Positions 37,509-49,252 of a DNA stretch of 64,000 nt are shown here, piece after piece; within the stretch, counting starts at the first letter, position 1; each line of letters begins with the position of its first letter. The notes below the pieces were generated by a model, which had not been told where the DNA came from, did no database searches, and saw only the letters and a list, made by a program, of their open reading frames with translations. This DNA comes from Gordius sp. MW1 (Eukaryota > Nematomorpha > Gordioida > Gordea > Gordiidae). The position numbers and the translations under genes were made by a program. Location: NCBI GenBank assembly GCA_964036665.1, contig OZ038529.1:21524060-21588059 (forward strand), in the 5' to 3' direction.

Positions 37509-39587
37509 GCTATCAATAAGCATACTAAGAATGAACTAACAATCTTTAGTAAAATAGTTGAATAACATGATATAGCATAACTACTAAAGTTATTAATCAA
37601 TTCTACATTATAGTATATTTAAAAGAAAATGGTTTGTTGTGACCTTGTTCTTGATAAAAGTGCTTAATATAGTTTGAAAATTTATATTACTTATGCTTAT
37701 ATATTAATATCTATTTAAACTGATGAGTTTAATATAATTAATAAAAAACGCTTCATAATATATTGTTGTTTTAGATATAAATTACTATTATGTTTTTTAC
37801 TTTAAGCTTTTCTATAACACCTATTTATTAGTAAATTTATTCTATACTTTTTTTAGTCTTTAAATAGTCTAGCTTGACTGTTTATTCAATTCGTTTGATA
37901 TTAATATTAATAAAGAAATGCTTCATCTGTCTACGAAAATAATATCATAATAATGTTAATAATTTTAAAGATCCTCAAGTGTAGTAAGATAAAATTTGTA
38001 AATCCATACGTTAATTTATTTGATATATAATCTGATAAAAAATAATAAAAACATAAATTGCATAGCAATTAATATATTTATAGCAGACCTAAATTATTTA
38101 TAAGAGAAACAGAATTTTTACATTGCTTATTTTATACATTTGCTGAAGGTTTAGATGCTCAAGATTTCTATTCCTCTATGAGAATAATAATTAATTCACA
38201 ATAGAAACAAATTGTAACTTTTTTCGGCCTCAAATTAAAATAATTATTTTATATATTTTTATAAATTTTTTTAGATAAGGAGTCTTATAGTTATATATGA
38301 GATAGAAATTAACACACCTTATTTAACGCATCCCTTTTATTAAATACAATTTGAATTTGACTTAAACCGAGATTTAAGGATACCAATTAAAATTAAAACG
38401 CAAATTAAATACGTTGATTATATTATTTATAAGGCAATATCAAATGGTTCTATTTTTAAACATATCAAAGATAAAAAAATGGCCTGATTTTGGCTGACAT
38501 AATTATAACGTGTAGCTTGTTCACAAAACATCTTATATAATCGTGAAAAGTTTTTTATATAGTCGATATTATTATAAGTTTTTGTAAAGAACGCAACTTA
38601 ACTAACTTAACTTTAGAAATATCAACTATGACATCTCTATATTTGACATCTCGAGAAAATATCAAATTAGGCTCGTTTTAGGTGTAGAGAATTTTTTATA
38701 ATTAGGTTAAGGTTAAGTAAGAAGTATTATACTGCTGTTTTTATATTACTTACAATGACTATCAAAAATTTAAATCACGTTTCTAATTTAATAAGCCAGC
38801 TAAGATATTCACCTTTTATAATACTTATTCTAATGTTATGTAACAAAAAATCAAGTAACTTATAATCCCTGGAGCATTCACCTGCTGACATTAAGCAATA
38901 TCAAAGTTAGCAATCTATTTAAAATGAAGCTGAATGTACTGATTTATAATTAACACTTCTCTACCAATGTTGATAAAGCTAAAGAGATATAGATCCAGAG
39001 CTATAGCTGTATTATAGGTATCTTTTTTAAATCAGACTATTAGTGTATGTTTTTAAATCACACTAAAGGTTTTTGGTCTATTTCTTTGTTGTCTTTAGGG
39101 TTAGTCGAAATTAAAAATACAGACCAAATGTGGTCTGTTTAATTAGTCAACCTTTGGTTTAGTTATAGATGTTTCGGGATGGAAAAATTAGTTGGTTTTT
39201 ACAAAATATATAGTAAAAGATTTATAATTTGAAATGGTGATTTTTTAAGTGACTTTGAAAATAAGGGACATAGATGCAGGCAGCACTCTATATACTATGG
39301 AATCTTTGTTAGTTACTGCGATTTTCAATGTATAAATAAAACCTTAGAAATATTTTAATTAATTCGTCAAATAATACTGGTACCAATTGTATCATAATTC
39401 TCATTTATAGTGCTAAATAACTACTTTTAACCAAAATTGGTGGGATAAGGTGTTATAAAATTTAAATTTGTACAAGCGAAAATTCGTGAAGCGATAAAAA
39501 TTATCAAAAATATAAACTTCAAAGATATTATATCTTGGTGACAATTGTCATTTAAGGAGCTAAATAAAAATTCCCTATAGTATATGC
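37509..39587. other. Upstream flank of the ADAMTS-like gene; no gene seen
   Basis: About 2 kb of AT-rich DNA. At 38054-38072 a solo ATAAATTGCATAGCAATTA repeats the Helentron-like end word. At about 39070-39170 the words GGTCTGTTT and AGTCAACCTTTGGTTTAGTT resemble the inner arm of the hairpin MITEs at 19755 and 63159. No supported exon. Confidence 0.5.
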
Positions 39588-39596
39588 TTAGACTAT

Positions 39597-40022
39597 ATAG
39601 ACTGCTCATGCCACATGATGCATATGGGTAATTGTGTGTCTAATTTTCCTCCATTTTGAAGAGTGTATTTGGTGTATTTAACCATGTAATTTTGCCCTAT
39701 AACAGTCAATTTACCTTCCTCACTAGTTTATAATAAAAAAAACGGCAATAAATTAACATTATACAAAATATTGATGGCACTATATTATTAAACAATCTTT
39801 AATCGCAGTTTTTACATTTTTGATCTTTATGTATTTTTTAAATGATATTTATTTTAAAATGCTGTTTTTGATATCTACCCACTTTAATATTTTTTTATTT
39901 ACCTTTCTAAAGTTATTTAATTTGCGAAAATTACTAATTTCCATATGCTCACAACGTTACAATCCTCGTTTCAAAATGGTGGAAAAAAGGGTACACATTT
40001 TGTGCGGTGATGAGCAGTCTAT
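39597..40022 (+). mobile_element. P-like MITE, deletion derivative of the THAP transposon
   Basis: Inverted ends ATAGACTGCTCATG and GATGAGCAGTCTAT. The flanking 9-mers TTAGACTAT and TTAGTCTAT match at 8 of 9. The first 100 bp match the left end of the THAP-transposase element at 48821 (TAATTGTGTGTCTAATTTTCC region up to the transposase start), and the last 65 bp match its right end near 56785 (AATGGTGGAAAAAAGGGTAC). The core at 39834-39940 matches 54160-54290. It is therefore an internally deleted, non-autonomous relative. Confidence 0.85.
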
Positions 40023-40059
40023 TTAGTCTATGAGTATATGTTACATTTGGTGGGGTGCT

Positions 40060-40224
40060 TCTCATTAGAGATCGGATGGATCACACTCGCTTGGTTGTCA
40101 GGCCTGACGCCCTGTTAATAATGTGATATTTTTTAACCATTTGAAAGAAAGTTCCGTGAGCGGGATTTGAACCGCGAGCTCTCGTTTCAAGGATAAAGCC
40201 TATACTACTGAGCCCCCAGGGCCC
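40060..40224 (-). repeat. tRNA-derived SINE candidate
   Basis: The minus strand starts with a tRNA-like head at 40224-40151: an A-box-like GGCTCAGTAGTATAGGC and a B-box-like GCGGTTCAAATCCCGC. The acceptor ends (GGGCCCT and ACGGAAC) do not pair and the anticodon stem is poor, so it is not a working tRNA. A unique tail follows with GCGTCAGGCCTGACAACC and GATCTCTAATGAGAAGC. Only one copy is in the window, so SINE status is inferred. Confidence 0.45.
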
Positions 40225-40329
40225 AAATTTAAAGTGGAAACCTTGTACTATAAATTAGTAGGTTAGGAGGGTGTTATAAAATTATTTAAAAAATAATATA
40301 AATTTGCCAACTTATTTTTCTTCAATGTT

Positions 40330-40790
40330 CCCCAACTTGTAATTCTGGCACCTTATTTTATGTAAGACATTTCCAAACAGATATCCTACAAGATCGCATT
40401 CTCCTCATTTTAATAATATTTTTCCATTGAAAACTGTTGAATCTGATGCTGACCTCTCCAGATTTTTATCAAACTCTGAAGCCGTTTTTCGATTAGTTTT
40501 TTCCAACTTTAAAAGTATGATTTATGAGCTTCATCTCCATATGGCTGTTACAATCCTGAGTAGTAACTTTTATCTTGTATATTGGTATCCTAAGCTATCC
40601 CTCGATTTTTAGGCATTTTACCGGTTCTTAAGATGTTGTTGAATAGCCAGGTAAAGTAACACCCAAATATCATAGCGCTTTGAACCTTCCATCGATGTGT
40701 TGTCCGGCTCAAGTGCCTTTGTGACTTAAGCTTAGCCATAGCAACTTTGACTTTCGTTTCAGAGATCCAGTCCGCTATTATAATTTTTTA
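40330..40790 (-). pseudogene. RTE reverse transcriptase fragment, downstream half of a split copy (copy 3)
   Basis: Minus-strand words from the RT core: VKVAMAKLKS then ALEPDNTSMEGSKR (equivalent to KALGPDDLPIEAW in copy 1), then MKLINHTFKVG and KLIEKRLQSL (equivalent to IKLTCHSLKLLERVLVKRL). Frames shift between them. The N-terminal endonuclease part of the same element lies at 43640-44700, on the other side of Helentron-like copy B. It is truncated at 40330, before YADD. Confidence 0.68.
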
Positions 40791-40829
40791 ATTTTATTAT
40801 CGAGTACGGTCTCTTTTCATTTGATATAT

Positions 40830-43598
40830 TTAATTGCTATGCAATTTATGGGCTCGTTTTTTGGTGTCCGTCCGTCGTCCGTCGTCCGTTACCCTCCCTA
40901 TCTATTTGCATTGGGTATATTAGGTTATCGCTTTTTTAAATTAATGCATGAGAAAGAGTTGCCCCACCCCTCATCTCTATCTCCCTCGCTGTGTTATTTT
41001 TTAAATTAATGCATAAGAGGTGCCCCACCCCTCATCTCTATCTCCCTCGGTGTGTTATAATATAAGATTTGTTAAATTATCTATTATATAATAAACATAA
41101 ATAAAAGTTGTTTACTTTTAATTGCTATGCAATTTAACTAGTTATATAATAAACATAAATAAAAGTTGTTTACTTTTAATTGCTATGCAATTTAACTAGT
41201 TTTTGTTATAATGCTATGCAATTTAACTAGTTATAAATAAACATAAATAAAAGTTGTTTACTTTTTAATTGCTATGCAATTTAACTAGTTTTGGGGTTGG
41301 AATCCCGGAGTTTTTTTTGACTCTTATGATTGTTCTTGTTACTATCATTGATAATAAGAATTTTTGGCCGTCCGCTGGCTGCTGACCAATGAAAAAAATG
41401 ACCATTGGCCAAAATGTGAATCGAAATTATTTTTTTCGTTTTTTTTGACTATTATGATTTTTCCTGTTTCTACCATTGCTATTATGACTTTTTGGCCGTC
41501 CGCTGGCTGCTGACCAATGTTATATAATAGACATAAATAAAAGTTGTTTACTTTTAATTGCTATGCAATTTAACTAGTTTTTGGGTTAGAATCCCGGAGT
41601 TTTTTTTGACTTTTATGATTGATCTTGTTACTATCATTGATAATAAGACTTTTTGGCCGTCCGTTGGCTGCTGACCAATGAAAAAAATGACCATTGGCCA
41701 AAATGTGAATCCGAGTTTATTTTTTCGTTTTTTTTGACTATTATGATTGTTCCTGTTACTACCATTGCTATTATGACTTTTTGGCCGTCCGCTGGCTCCT
41801 GACCGATGGAAAAAAATGACCATTGGCCGAAATGTGAATCGAAATTATTTTTTTCGTTTTTTTTGACTATTATGATTGTTCCTGTTCCTACCATTGCTAT
41901 TATGACTTTTTGGCCGTCCGCTGGCTGCTGACCAATGGAATAAAATGACCATTGGCCAAAATGTGATTCGAAAACTTTTTTTTCGTTTTTTTTTGACTAT
42001 TATGAATTTATATCCACTTTTATTGTGTCCTGGCTGCTGACCAATGGAAAAAATGACCATTGGCCAAAATGTGATTCGAAAATTTTTTTTTCGTTTTTTT
42101 TACTCTTGTGAATTTATATCCACTTTTACCGTGTGCTGGCTGCTGACCAATGGAAAAAAATGACCATTGGCCAAAATGTGAATCCGAGTTTATTTTTTCG
42201 TTTTTTTTGACTATTAAGATTGTTCCTGTTACTACCATTGCTATTATGACTTTTTGGCCGTCCGCTGGCTCCTGACCGATGGAAAAAATGACCATTGGCC
42301 AAAATGTGATTCGAAAATTTTTTTTTTCGTTTTTTTTTGACTCATGAATTTATATCCACTTTTACCGTGTCCTGGCTGCTTACCAATGAAAAAAAATGAC
42401 CATTGGCCAAATTTTATATATAACCTAAAAATTTATTATAGATGGTCTAACAGACAGCCAACTATGTAATATATATTTTTAACCTTATAAATGCATATAT
42501 ATTTTTTTATTGGGTTTATATATTTCATTTAATTAGATTGTGATTTCATAGAAAACCTAAAAAGTAATATTTAAAAAAATAATATAGGTATTAGATTCTA
42601 ATTTACGATAAAATATATCGATAGATACTAACACAAAATTCGAAACCTCCTTCAAAGGTATAAGCATAGCCCGTTATTTCTAATTAAATTGAATCTACTA
42701 TTAAACTCAAACACGAATTGTACTTTATTAGATGGCGCGCGTAAGTTTATAGAATTAGTAAAATTTTTCTACGTGTCATAGATATTACACCGCACGTGTG
42801 GCAGGGAAATGTCCAATATTTTTAAAATGAAAAGGTATTTTAGGAATCTGAAAAGGTTATTTTACCCCCGGCCGCCCTGGGCACCTACGGGTAAAGTTTC
42901 GAGCGAAACGGGCTGGTAGTTTAAGAATTTAGCCCTTTTTTAAAACTAAAAAAAACTTTTTTTTTAATTTTTTTTTTACATTAAATTAATATTTTGTTTT
43001 TGTTAATACCATTGATAATATGACTTTTTGACCGTCCGCTGGCTACTGACCGACGAAATATATTGATTTTCTAAACATAAAACACAACTTTATTATTTCA
43101 TCATCTATATAAATAACATAATAACTTCTACTATTTTAAAGCCAGCATGGTATAGTGGCTATAGCGCCGGCTTGTGAACTGGAGGTGTGGGGTTCAAGTC
43201 AGGGAGGGGACAAAATTTTTTTTTAATTTTTTAAATTAAATTAATATTTGTTCATGTTAATACCAATGATAATATGAATTTTTGACCGTCCGCTGGCTAC
43301 TGACCAATAAAAAAATGACCATTGGCCAAATAAATCGAAATTTTTTTTCGTTTTTGAATTGGTTAACATTGATAATTACCCTATGTCCTCCCCTACAAGG
43401 GCCTATAACTAATTAACTAATTATTTTGCATCTAATACCCCCTATAGGCATTCTCGCCCCTTCCCACCTTTCTCGCCCATAAATTGCATAGCAAATATGC
43501 TACGTTTATACGGAGTATAGAAGAGTTCCCCCTTCCCCTCTTCCCTTCCCCTACTCCCCTTCCCTTCTCCCCCTTCCCACGAGGGCCGAAGGCCCGAG
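40830..43598 (+). mobile_element. Helitron/Helentron-like non-autonomous element, copy B
   Basis: Same left end (TTAATTGCTATGCAATTTAT), module order and right end (GGGCC-GAA-GGCCC-GAG) as copy A, but longer. The hairpin array spans about 41330-42410 with an internal duplication near 41521, and about 1 kb of extra sequence lies before the right end, including a tRNA-His-like segment. It is inserted in an RTE copy, splitting it into 40330-40790 and 43640-44700. Confidence 0.72.
43141..43205 (+). tRNA. tRNA-His-like sequence, probably a pseudogene
   Basis: GCCAGCATGGTATAGTGGCT includes an A-box like that of animal tRNA-His, then CTTGTGAA gives a GTG anticodon in a partly paired stem (CCGG with CTGG), and GGTTCAAGTC is a B-box. 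The 3' half lacks an acceptor strand to pair with GCCAGCA, and it runs into AGGGGACAAAATTTTT. It is embedded in Helentron-like copy B, so it is likely a captured or SINE-derived tRNA head rather than a working gene. Confidence 0.35.
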
Positions 43599-43639
43599 TT
43601 TTTTTATATATTGTATTAGTGGTCTCATTTTCATATTAT

Positions 43640-44700
43640 CTGGTTGTCTTGTGTTAGGATTGCTCCATTTTCTCCATTAATTAACCGACCTTTAACGTAA
43701 TATTTAGAATATATAGTCCTGGGCTTTGAGATTTTGTAGGTCAATCTAACTCCGACTCCTTGAGAATCTTTCGTCTCGAAATTCTAGTCTCCAAGTTTTC
43801 ACGGTCTAGAGATCGGGATTTTTTTTCGGATTTTCTGCATCACTATTCATTACTTCTTTTCAAAACTGTTAAACACTATCTTTTTGCCTCCTCAATTGTT
43901 TTGTGGCCAACACTCTGTGTACCTTCTGCTCTTTAGCGCCTCTTTTTAAAATGGTTTAACACCATTTTGCACGCTATTGCTTTTATATTTTGAACCTTTT
44001 TAATATGCATTCTGTTGCGGATCAATTCGCAGAATTTCCCTCTTTATTAAATTAGCCTTAACATCGAACCTTTTGCACCCTTCCCTTGATTTACCCACAT
44101 GTTGTCCTCACTATTAGCTATGAGCCAGTGGCGTAGCCAAAGGGGGGGGGGAAGGAAAACGGGAAATTCCCCCCCCCCCGAAAAATATATTTAATGTTTA
44201 TTTTTTTTTATGTTGAAATAATAATGTTACAAAAATTTTTTGGAAATTCCCCCCCCCCCGGGAGCTGGCTACGCGCGTGCTATGAGCCCATGCCTGTTTA
44301 GATAGCCTCAAGCTCCATTTCAAACAATCACTTTCCACCTCAATGCGCCAACTTTGGGAGTGAATGCTGATACATCACTATTCATATTAGTTTGAAACAT
44401 AACTTGATTGCTCTATTTCGCTAAATGATCCCTTTTACGTCGACGAGCTTTCTTACAATGCTTCCAATAGCATTGTACCCACACATTTCTATGTGTTTTT
44501 ATTGCGGTATAGTACAGCTTGTACTTGTCACCTACGTGCCCCTATTTATTGCCTATCCAATTTGTTTCTTGAATACGAACTAGGTCAAATTTCGCCACCG
44601 TCAGCAAAATTCCTGCTTTGCTTGTGATTGTACCAATGTTCCATGACCCAAACTATACTCTGCACAATCTAATATCTTTAGCCGCATCCATTTAGGGATA
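43640..44700 (-). pseudogene. RTE N-terminal endonuclease remnant, upstream half of a split copy (copy 3)
   Basis: Minus strand near 44660-44500 reads FGSWNIGTITSKAGILL, IQETNWIGNK and GDKYKLYYTAI, the start of the RTE apurinic-like endonuclease (WN-GT, QET-W motifs). Further down, near 43700, YYVKGRLINGENGAILTQ recalls the linker before the RT. It is interrupted by a 154-bp hAT MITE at 44126-44279 and many stops. Together with 40330-40790 it is one element cut by Helentron-like copy B. Confidence 0.68.
44126..44279. mobile_element. hAT-type MITE, CAGTGGCGTAGCC subfamily
   Basis: Ends CAGTGGCGTAGCCAAAGG and AGCTGGCTACGCGCGTG with a perfect 8-bp duplication CTATGAGC (44118-44125, 44280-44287). 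The interior has two GGGAAATTCCCCCCCC-type blocks with a T-rich core. It is related to, but distinct from, the CATGGGCG family and the 1.46-kb elements. Inserted in the RTE endonuclease remnant. Confidence 0.92.
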
Positions 44701-45119
44701 GAGGTGCCCTTAGATACTTTCAATATTCCTTAGCACCAGTATACAAACCCCCGATCACCTGACCAACGTTCATTATATAAGAAAGGTCCCCACTCACCCA
44801 TTCATTCCCTCGATTCGCCCCTTTAGCCCTTGCTTTTACATTTTACTACCTACTTTTATCCCTCAAAATTTGCTTTTCAAAATACTATGTACGCAATTTA
44901 TATCACGGTCTTTATAATTAGTATTATATGGGTTAATAAAAGCCTCTGGTGAAACAAATACATAGCCAGGGGAATCTGGGAGAAGAGGCTAACCCTTCTC
45001 TCAGATTTTAATAATACGATGATTAATTTTTAATAATAACAAATTGTAATGCTCCTATTACATGTGAAATCGCAAAATGGCAATCCCTGGGCAAATGAAA
45101 AATTAAATGACTATTTATT

Positions 45120-45296
45120 CATGGGCGTAGCCAGCTTTTGGATTAGGGGGGGGGGGGCTAAACGTTTAAAAGTTAAATTAGAGGCCGGTAAAACATAATT
45201 TTTTTAATTTTTCAAAGTTTTTGCATTGAAATTTTTTTTCCTCGTAATTTAGGGAAGGGGGGGGGGGGCAGCCGCCCTCCCCTGCCCACGCCCATG
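45120..45296. mobile_element. hAT-type MITE (CATGGGCGTAGCCA family), copy 8
   Basis: Ends CATGGGCGTAGCCAGC and CCCACGCCCATG, with a perfect 8-bp duplication TATTTATT on both sides. The longest member here (177 bp), with long G runs. Confidence 0.92.
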
Positions 45297-45891
45297 TATT
45301 TATTATAACGTTCCACATTCTATACAAAGGATTAATACTTATATCATTGATCTTATTTGTCAAAAAATTTCTGCCAGAACCCATCACGGTCTGATAATAA
45401 AATTGCCTACCAGGATCCGCCCAAACCCTTCTAAGCCCGTTCGGCCATGCCCAAGTCAATAGAGCTGTCCGAAAAGCCGGGCTCAAAATAATGATTTTAA
45501 ATTTCTAGAATTAATTTTGTCACATTTTTAAAAAATTTTAATTTAATTCTTAAATTTTTAATTTAAAAAAGTGACAAAAAACAGCAAACTATATTAAAAA
45601 TCTTATTAAACCCGCATAACCCCAATCTTGTTATAGTCTTCACCCAGACCTACCTAAAAATCTAATTTATGACGGTTGCCTACCCGGACCCTAGGCCGAG
45701 AGGGCCCGGGAGCGGGCCCGATTTTTTTATTTTTAATTACAAATAAAATAAGTAAAAAATTTTAGCAACCCCCCCACCCTCGAGGAAAGCCTGGCTACGC
45801 GCCTGAATCAAGGCTATCAGAAAAGCCTTAAACCTTTTGAACTATTAATCTTACAGAGATTCGATTTTATTTTTTTCTTTAGATTTCTACA
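45297..45891. other. Unassigned spacer with GC-rich blocks
   Basis: No gene supported. It contains AAAAGCCGGGCTCAAAATA near 45471, GAGAGGGCCCGGGAGCGGGC near 45700 and a solo hAT-type right end CTGGCTACGCGCCTG at about 45790-45804, probably the end of a further decayed hAT-type element whose left end I could not place. Confidence 0.45.
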
Positions 45892-45899
45892 CATAGTCA

Positions 45900-47362
45900 C
45901 AGGGGCGTAGCCAGGATTTTCTCAAGGGGGTAGAAATTTTCCAATTTTTTTAAAAACATTTTTATTTCAATAAATTATTTATAAGGCGGAGCCCCCGAGG
46001 AGATGGGGGTCTGGGGACGAAGCCCCCAGCTACGCCCGAAGGGCTTATTTTTCTATTTACTAATATAATATTATTAACTAGATGAACCCGGCAAACGTTG
46101 TTTTGCCATTTACCCGGGTGTATTAAATTATGTTGGAATTTTAGGGCATATATGATGATAAAGCGGTTATTGAAGTAAAAATAAATGATGTCTATATGTT
46201 CTACTTCTATTGTTCTATTTCCGTATACAGTGCAAGGCGTACGAATACTCGAAAACTACTGGACCGATTTGCATTTGGCTCGAACAATCTTAAAACATGC
46301 TCCGGAGTGTCAGGAATAAACTGTGAAATTTTGAGCCAAATCGGATTGGTAGTTTTCCAAAAAAGTTGAGAATCAGGCGCTAAACTGTTCTCGAAAACTA
46401 CTGGACCGATTTGGCTCAAACAAATCGGAAAACATGCTCCGGAGTGTCAGGAATAAACTATGAAATTTTGAGCCAAATCGGTCTGGTATTTCTCAAAATT
46501 GGTGGCGGCATACACACATAGTTTCATTTTTATATATAAGACTAGATGAACCCGGCAAACGTTGTTTTGCCATTTATTTTTGCATTTTGCAGTATCACTT
46601 TTTAAGTGTTTCTAATGGCTGTAGACTTACACTTTATGAATAATTGACTAAAAACATAAAATATTAATAACGCAGTACAGATATAACCCAAATAATTTAT
46701 GGTAAAGTTTAGCATAAGCCTTAAAGAAATGTCACTGAGTTTTAAATGTAATTTAAGTTTCTTCTACAAAATAAACGCATAACCATGACATAAAATACTT
46801 TGTAGAATCTAATGTTTATATTCCTCTGGTTCATTCATATGGTAACGGGTCTGACCTGATTTAATATGAAAGAAAATTTTTATGCAGCCATAAAACATTT
46901 AAGCTTCATATATTATAGTGCATAGCATATGACGTCTTTATTAATTGCCAAAACGTATAAAACAACGTATAAAACAAAAAAACGTGACCCTTCGAAACTA
47001 CTGGCCCGATTTGACTCAAACAAATCTTAAAACATGCTCCGGAGTATGGGGAATAAACTCTGAAATTTTGAGCCAAATCGGTCTGGTAGTTATCCAAATT
47101 TGGTTTTATTAAGTGCCAAAACGTATAAAACAACGTATAAAACAAAAAAACGTGACCCCTCGAAAACTACTCAACCGATTTGGCTTGAACAAATCTTAAA
47201 ACATGCTCCGGAGTATGGGGAATAAACTGTGAAACTTTGAGCCAAATCGGTCTGGTAATTTTCCAAATTTGGTTTTATTAAGTGCCAAAACGTATAAAAC
47301 AAATTAATTTTTGGCCAAGGGGGTAAACTATCCGTTTTTCTACCCCCTTGTCTACGCCCCTG
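45900..47362 (+). mobile_element. Non-autonomous hAT-type element, 1.46 kb (twin 2)
   Basis: Same ends as 9072-10533 (CAGGGGCGTAGCCAGG ... TACGCCCCTG) and a perfect 8-bp duplication CATAGTCA (45892-45899, 47363-47370). Length 1463 versus 1462. The two differ only by scattered substitutions and small indels over their whole length, so both inserted recently from near-identical sources. It carries the same four hairpin modules and no transposase frame. Confidence 0.93.
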
Positions 47363-47370
47363 CATAGTCA

Positions 47371-48590
47371 CATTATTTATGATACAATAAAATATGTCTC
47401 GGGCCAAGTTGATCCGTAAACAAAGGGTTAACAAATAAATTTTTCCAGATTAACTAAGATTAATTCTTTTAAATAAAGCATGTTTCAAAGGTTCACACCA
47501 CCAACATCAAATGCAAATTTTTATGTATTCATTTATACATAGGCTATATTTTTCATTTCATAATTAAAATTTTGTTTCATAATAAAAAAAATGCATTGGC
47601 CAACATTCTCAGATTTTCGATAGTATTCGATTTATTTCCTTTTTTCAAACTAATTCCATAATTCAGGTTAATTGGGCCTTCTAAATTTATTTGTTGCTTT
47701 TCCTTGGCCTAATGTAAAATGTGATTTATGTTACGGCGTGAATTATCTGATAAAATGTAATAGCTCAAGGTTTAGTTCCCCCTCCCCACCAGACTACAAA
47801 AGGTGCCAAGTTTAATATTTTTGGCCCCAACCCTAAAGTTAAATTTAATTTACACTTATTATTTTCAGAATAGTGGGTCAATTAGATTATGATTTACCTA
47901 AATAAAATTAGCAGGAGTCTTTCTTCGGAAGCTATGCGCTGACAGAAGCCTGAATTATGACGTCAGAATATTTATAATTCTTGAAACTCTAAAAAATGTG
48001 TAGATCATGCTTTAACCTCTAACAATGTTTCCTAATTCCTTTTATTATTTCAATGCCTAAATGTGCTTATTATATAAACATGTCGTATTTGAGTAAATCT
48101 TTTTTAGTAAATCGTCCATCAGACCCTTAAACAGAGATACACACACATAATATATTTTAATAGCCATCATCAAAACAAGATAATAAGGCTTCTACAAAGC
48201 TCTAATACCTATATAGCACATAGGTACACAGTTTTAACAGATCCATACTCATTTCATAACACACATTCCGCGTCTCAAAAACCCGTAAAAAGCTGGTAAA
48301 CTTAATTTTGTAGCAATAAGCGTTTACTTGGAAGTTTAACTATCCATATTTAAACAGGAATTAAAACTAATTAGATAGTTAAACAGGAGAATTTGAGACC
48401 AATTTTTAACTGCACGATTTGCCAAGCTTTAATAACAAAATATACTAGAATCGTCCAAATAGTTAAATATGCCTTAATTTTAATTGGAATAAATATTAAA
48501 ATTTCTATTATATATTATAAATGATCAAAATAAAGCAGACAAAGTGCTAAAACCGTAGTTAAGTTGAAATTTTGAAGTATATAAAAAAAT
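47371..48590. other. AT-rich non-coding stretch, no gene seen
   Basis: About 1.2 kb without supported exons or repeats shared with the rest of the window. Confidence 0.55.
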
Positions 48591-48594
48591 ATTG

Positions 48595-48805
48595 ACCTTA
48601 GGTAAATTAAATTAACCTAAAGCTTTAGGTTAGCTCTCCTAAGCGTTTAGGTTAATTTTGCACTCTAACCTAAGCTATAAGCTTTTAATTGACCTCGAGG
48701 TTTAAGGTTAATTTTGACCTCTAACCTCGAGGCAGAGGTTAGCATTTTAAAAGACCTTAAGGTGTTAGGTTAGCACCTATTAGGTTAGGTCGACAAAACC
48801 TGAGG
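48595..48805. repeat. Array of inverted TTAGGTTA / TAACCTAA words
   Basis: Several imperfect hairpins side by side: the palindrome AACCTAAAGCTTTAGGTT, then CTAAGCGTTTAGGTTA with CTCTAACCTAAGC, a CCTCGAGG pair (GACCTCGAGGTTTAAGG and TAACCTCGAGGCAGAGG), and CTTAAGGTGTTAGGTTAG. It ends 16 bp before the left end of the P-like element. Confidence 0.6.
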
Positions 48806-49252
48806 TTTTCCCTTCACTAGATAGACTGCTCATGCCATATGTTAAATTGTGTGTCAAATATTCCGCTATCTTCAAGACTACAACTGTTGTATTTTAACTA
48901 TGACATTTTGCGCTGCGACATGTGGATCCAACAGAAGAAGTCGGGATAAACAATATTCTTTCCATAAGTAAGTACTATTTTATAATATATATCATATTTT
49001 TTTACAATTTTAAGTTCCCAATCCCTAGCTTCTCAAAAGATGGATTTATAAGATTAAAAGTGAGTTTGTATTAACAAAATATTCTAGAGTATGCTCTTAT
49101 CATTTTGCCCCAGAAATGTTCTATTTAGCTTTAACAAACTATTATCAATTGAGAGAAGATGCCATTCCAACAATTTTTGATTTTCCAGCACAAGTAAACC
49201 TATAAAGCTTTATTTTGTTCTTTTGTTAAGATTATTATTTACAACTCTAAAT

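Noticed and set aside
40151-40224. Functional tRNA gene on the minus strand
   Set aside because: Acceptor ends do not pair and the anticodon stem is poor although A- and B-box words are present; listed as a SINE head instead.
41554-42295. Overlapping open frames rich in SxxNHNSQKK-like words
   Set aside because: They are translations of the Helentron hairpin units; the same frames recur in copies A, C and D in step with the DNA repeat.
45178-45486. 102-codon minus-strand frame
   Set aside because: It runs through a hAT MITE end (45296) and GC-rich repeat blocks, so it is not a plausible gene.
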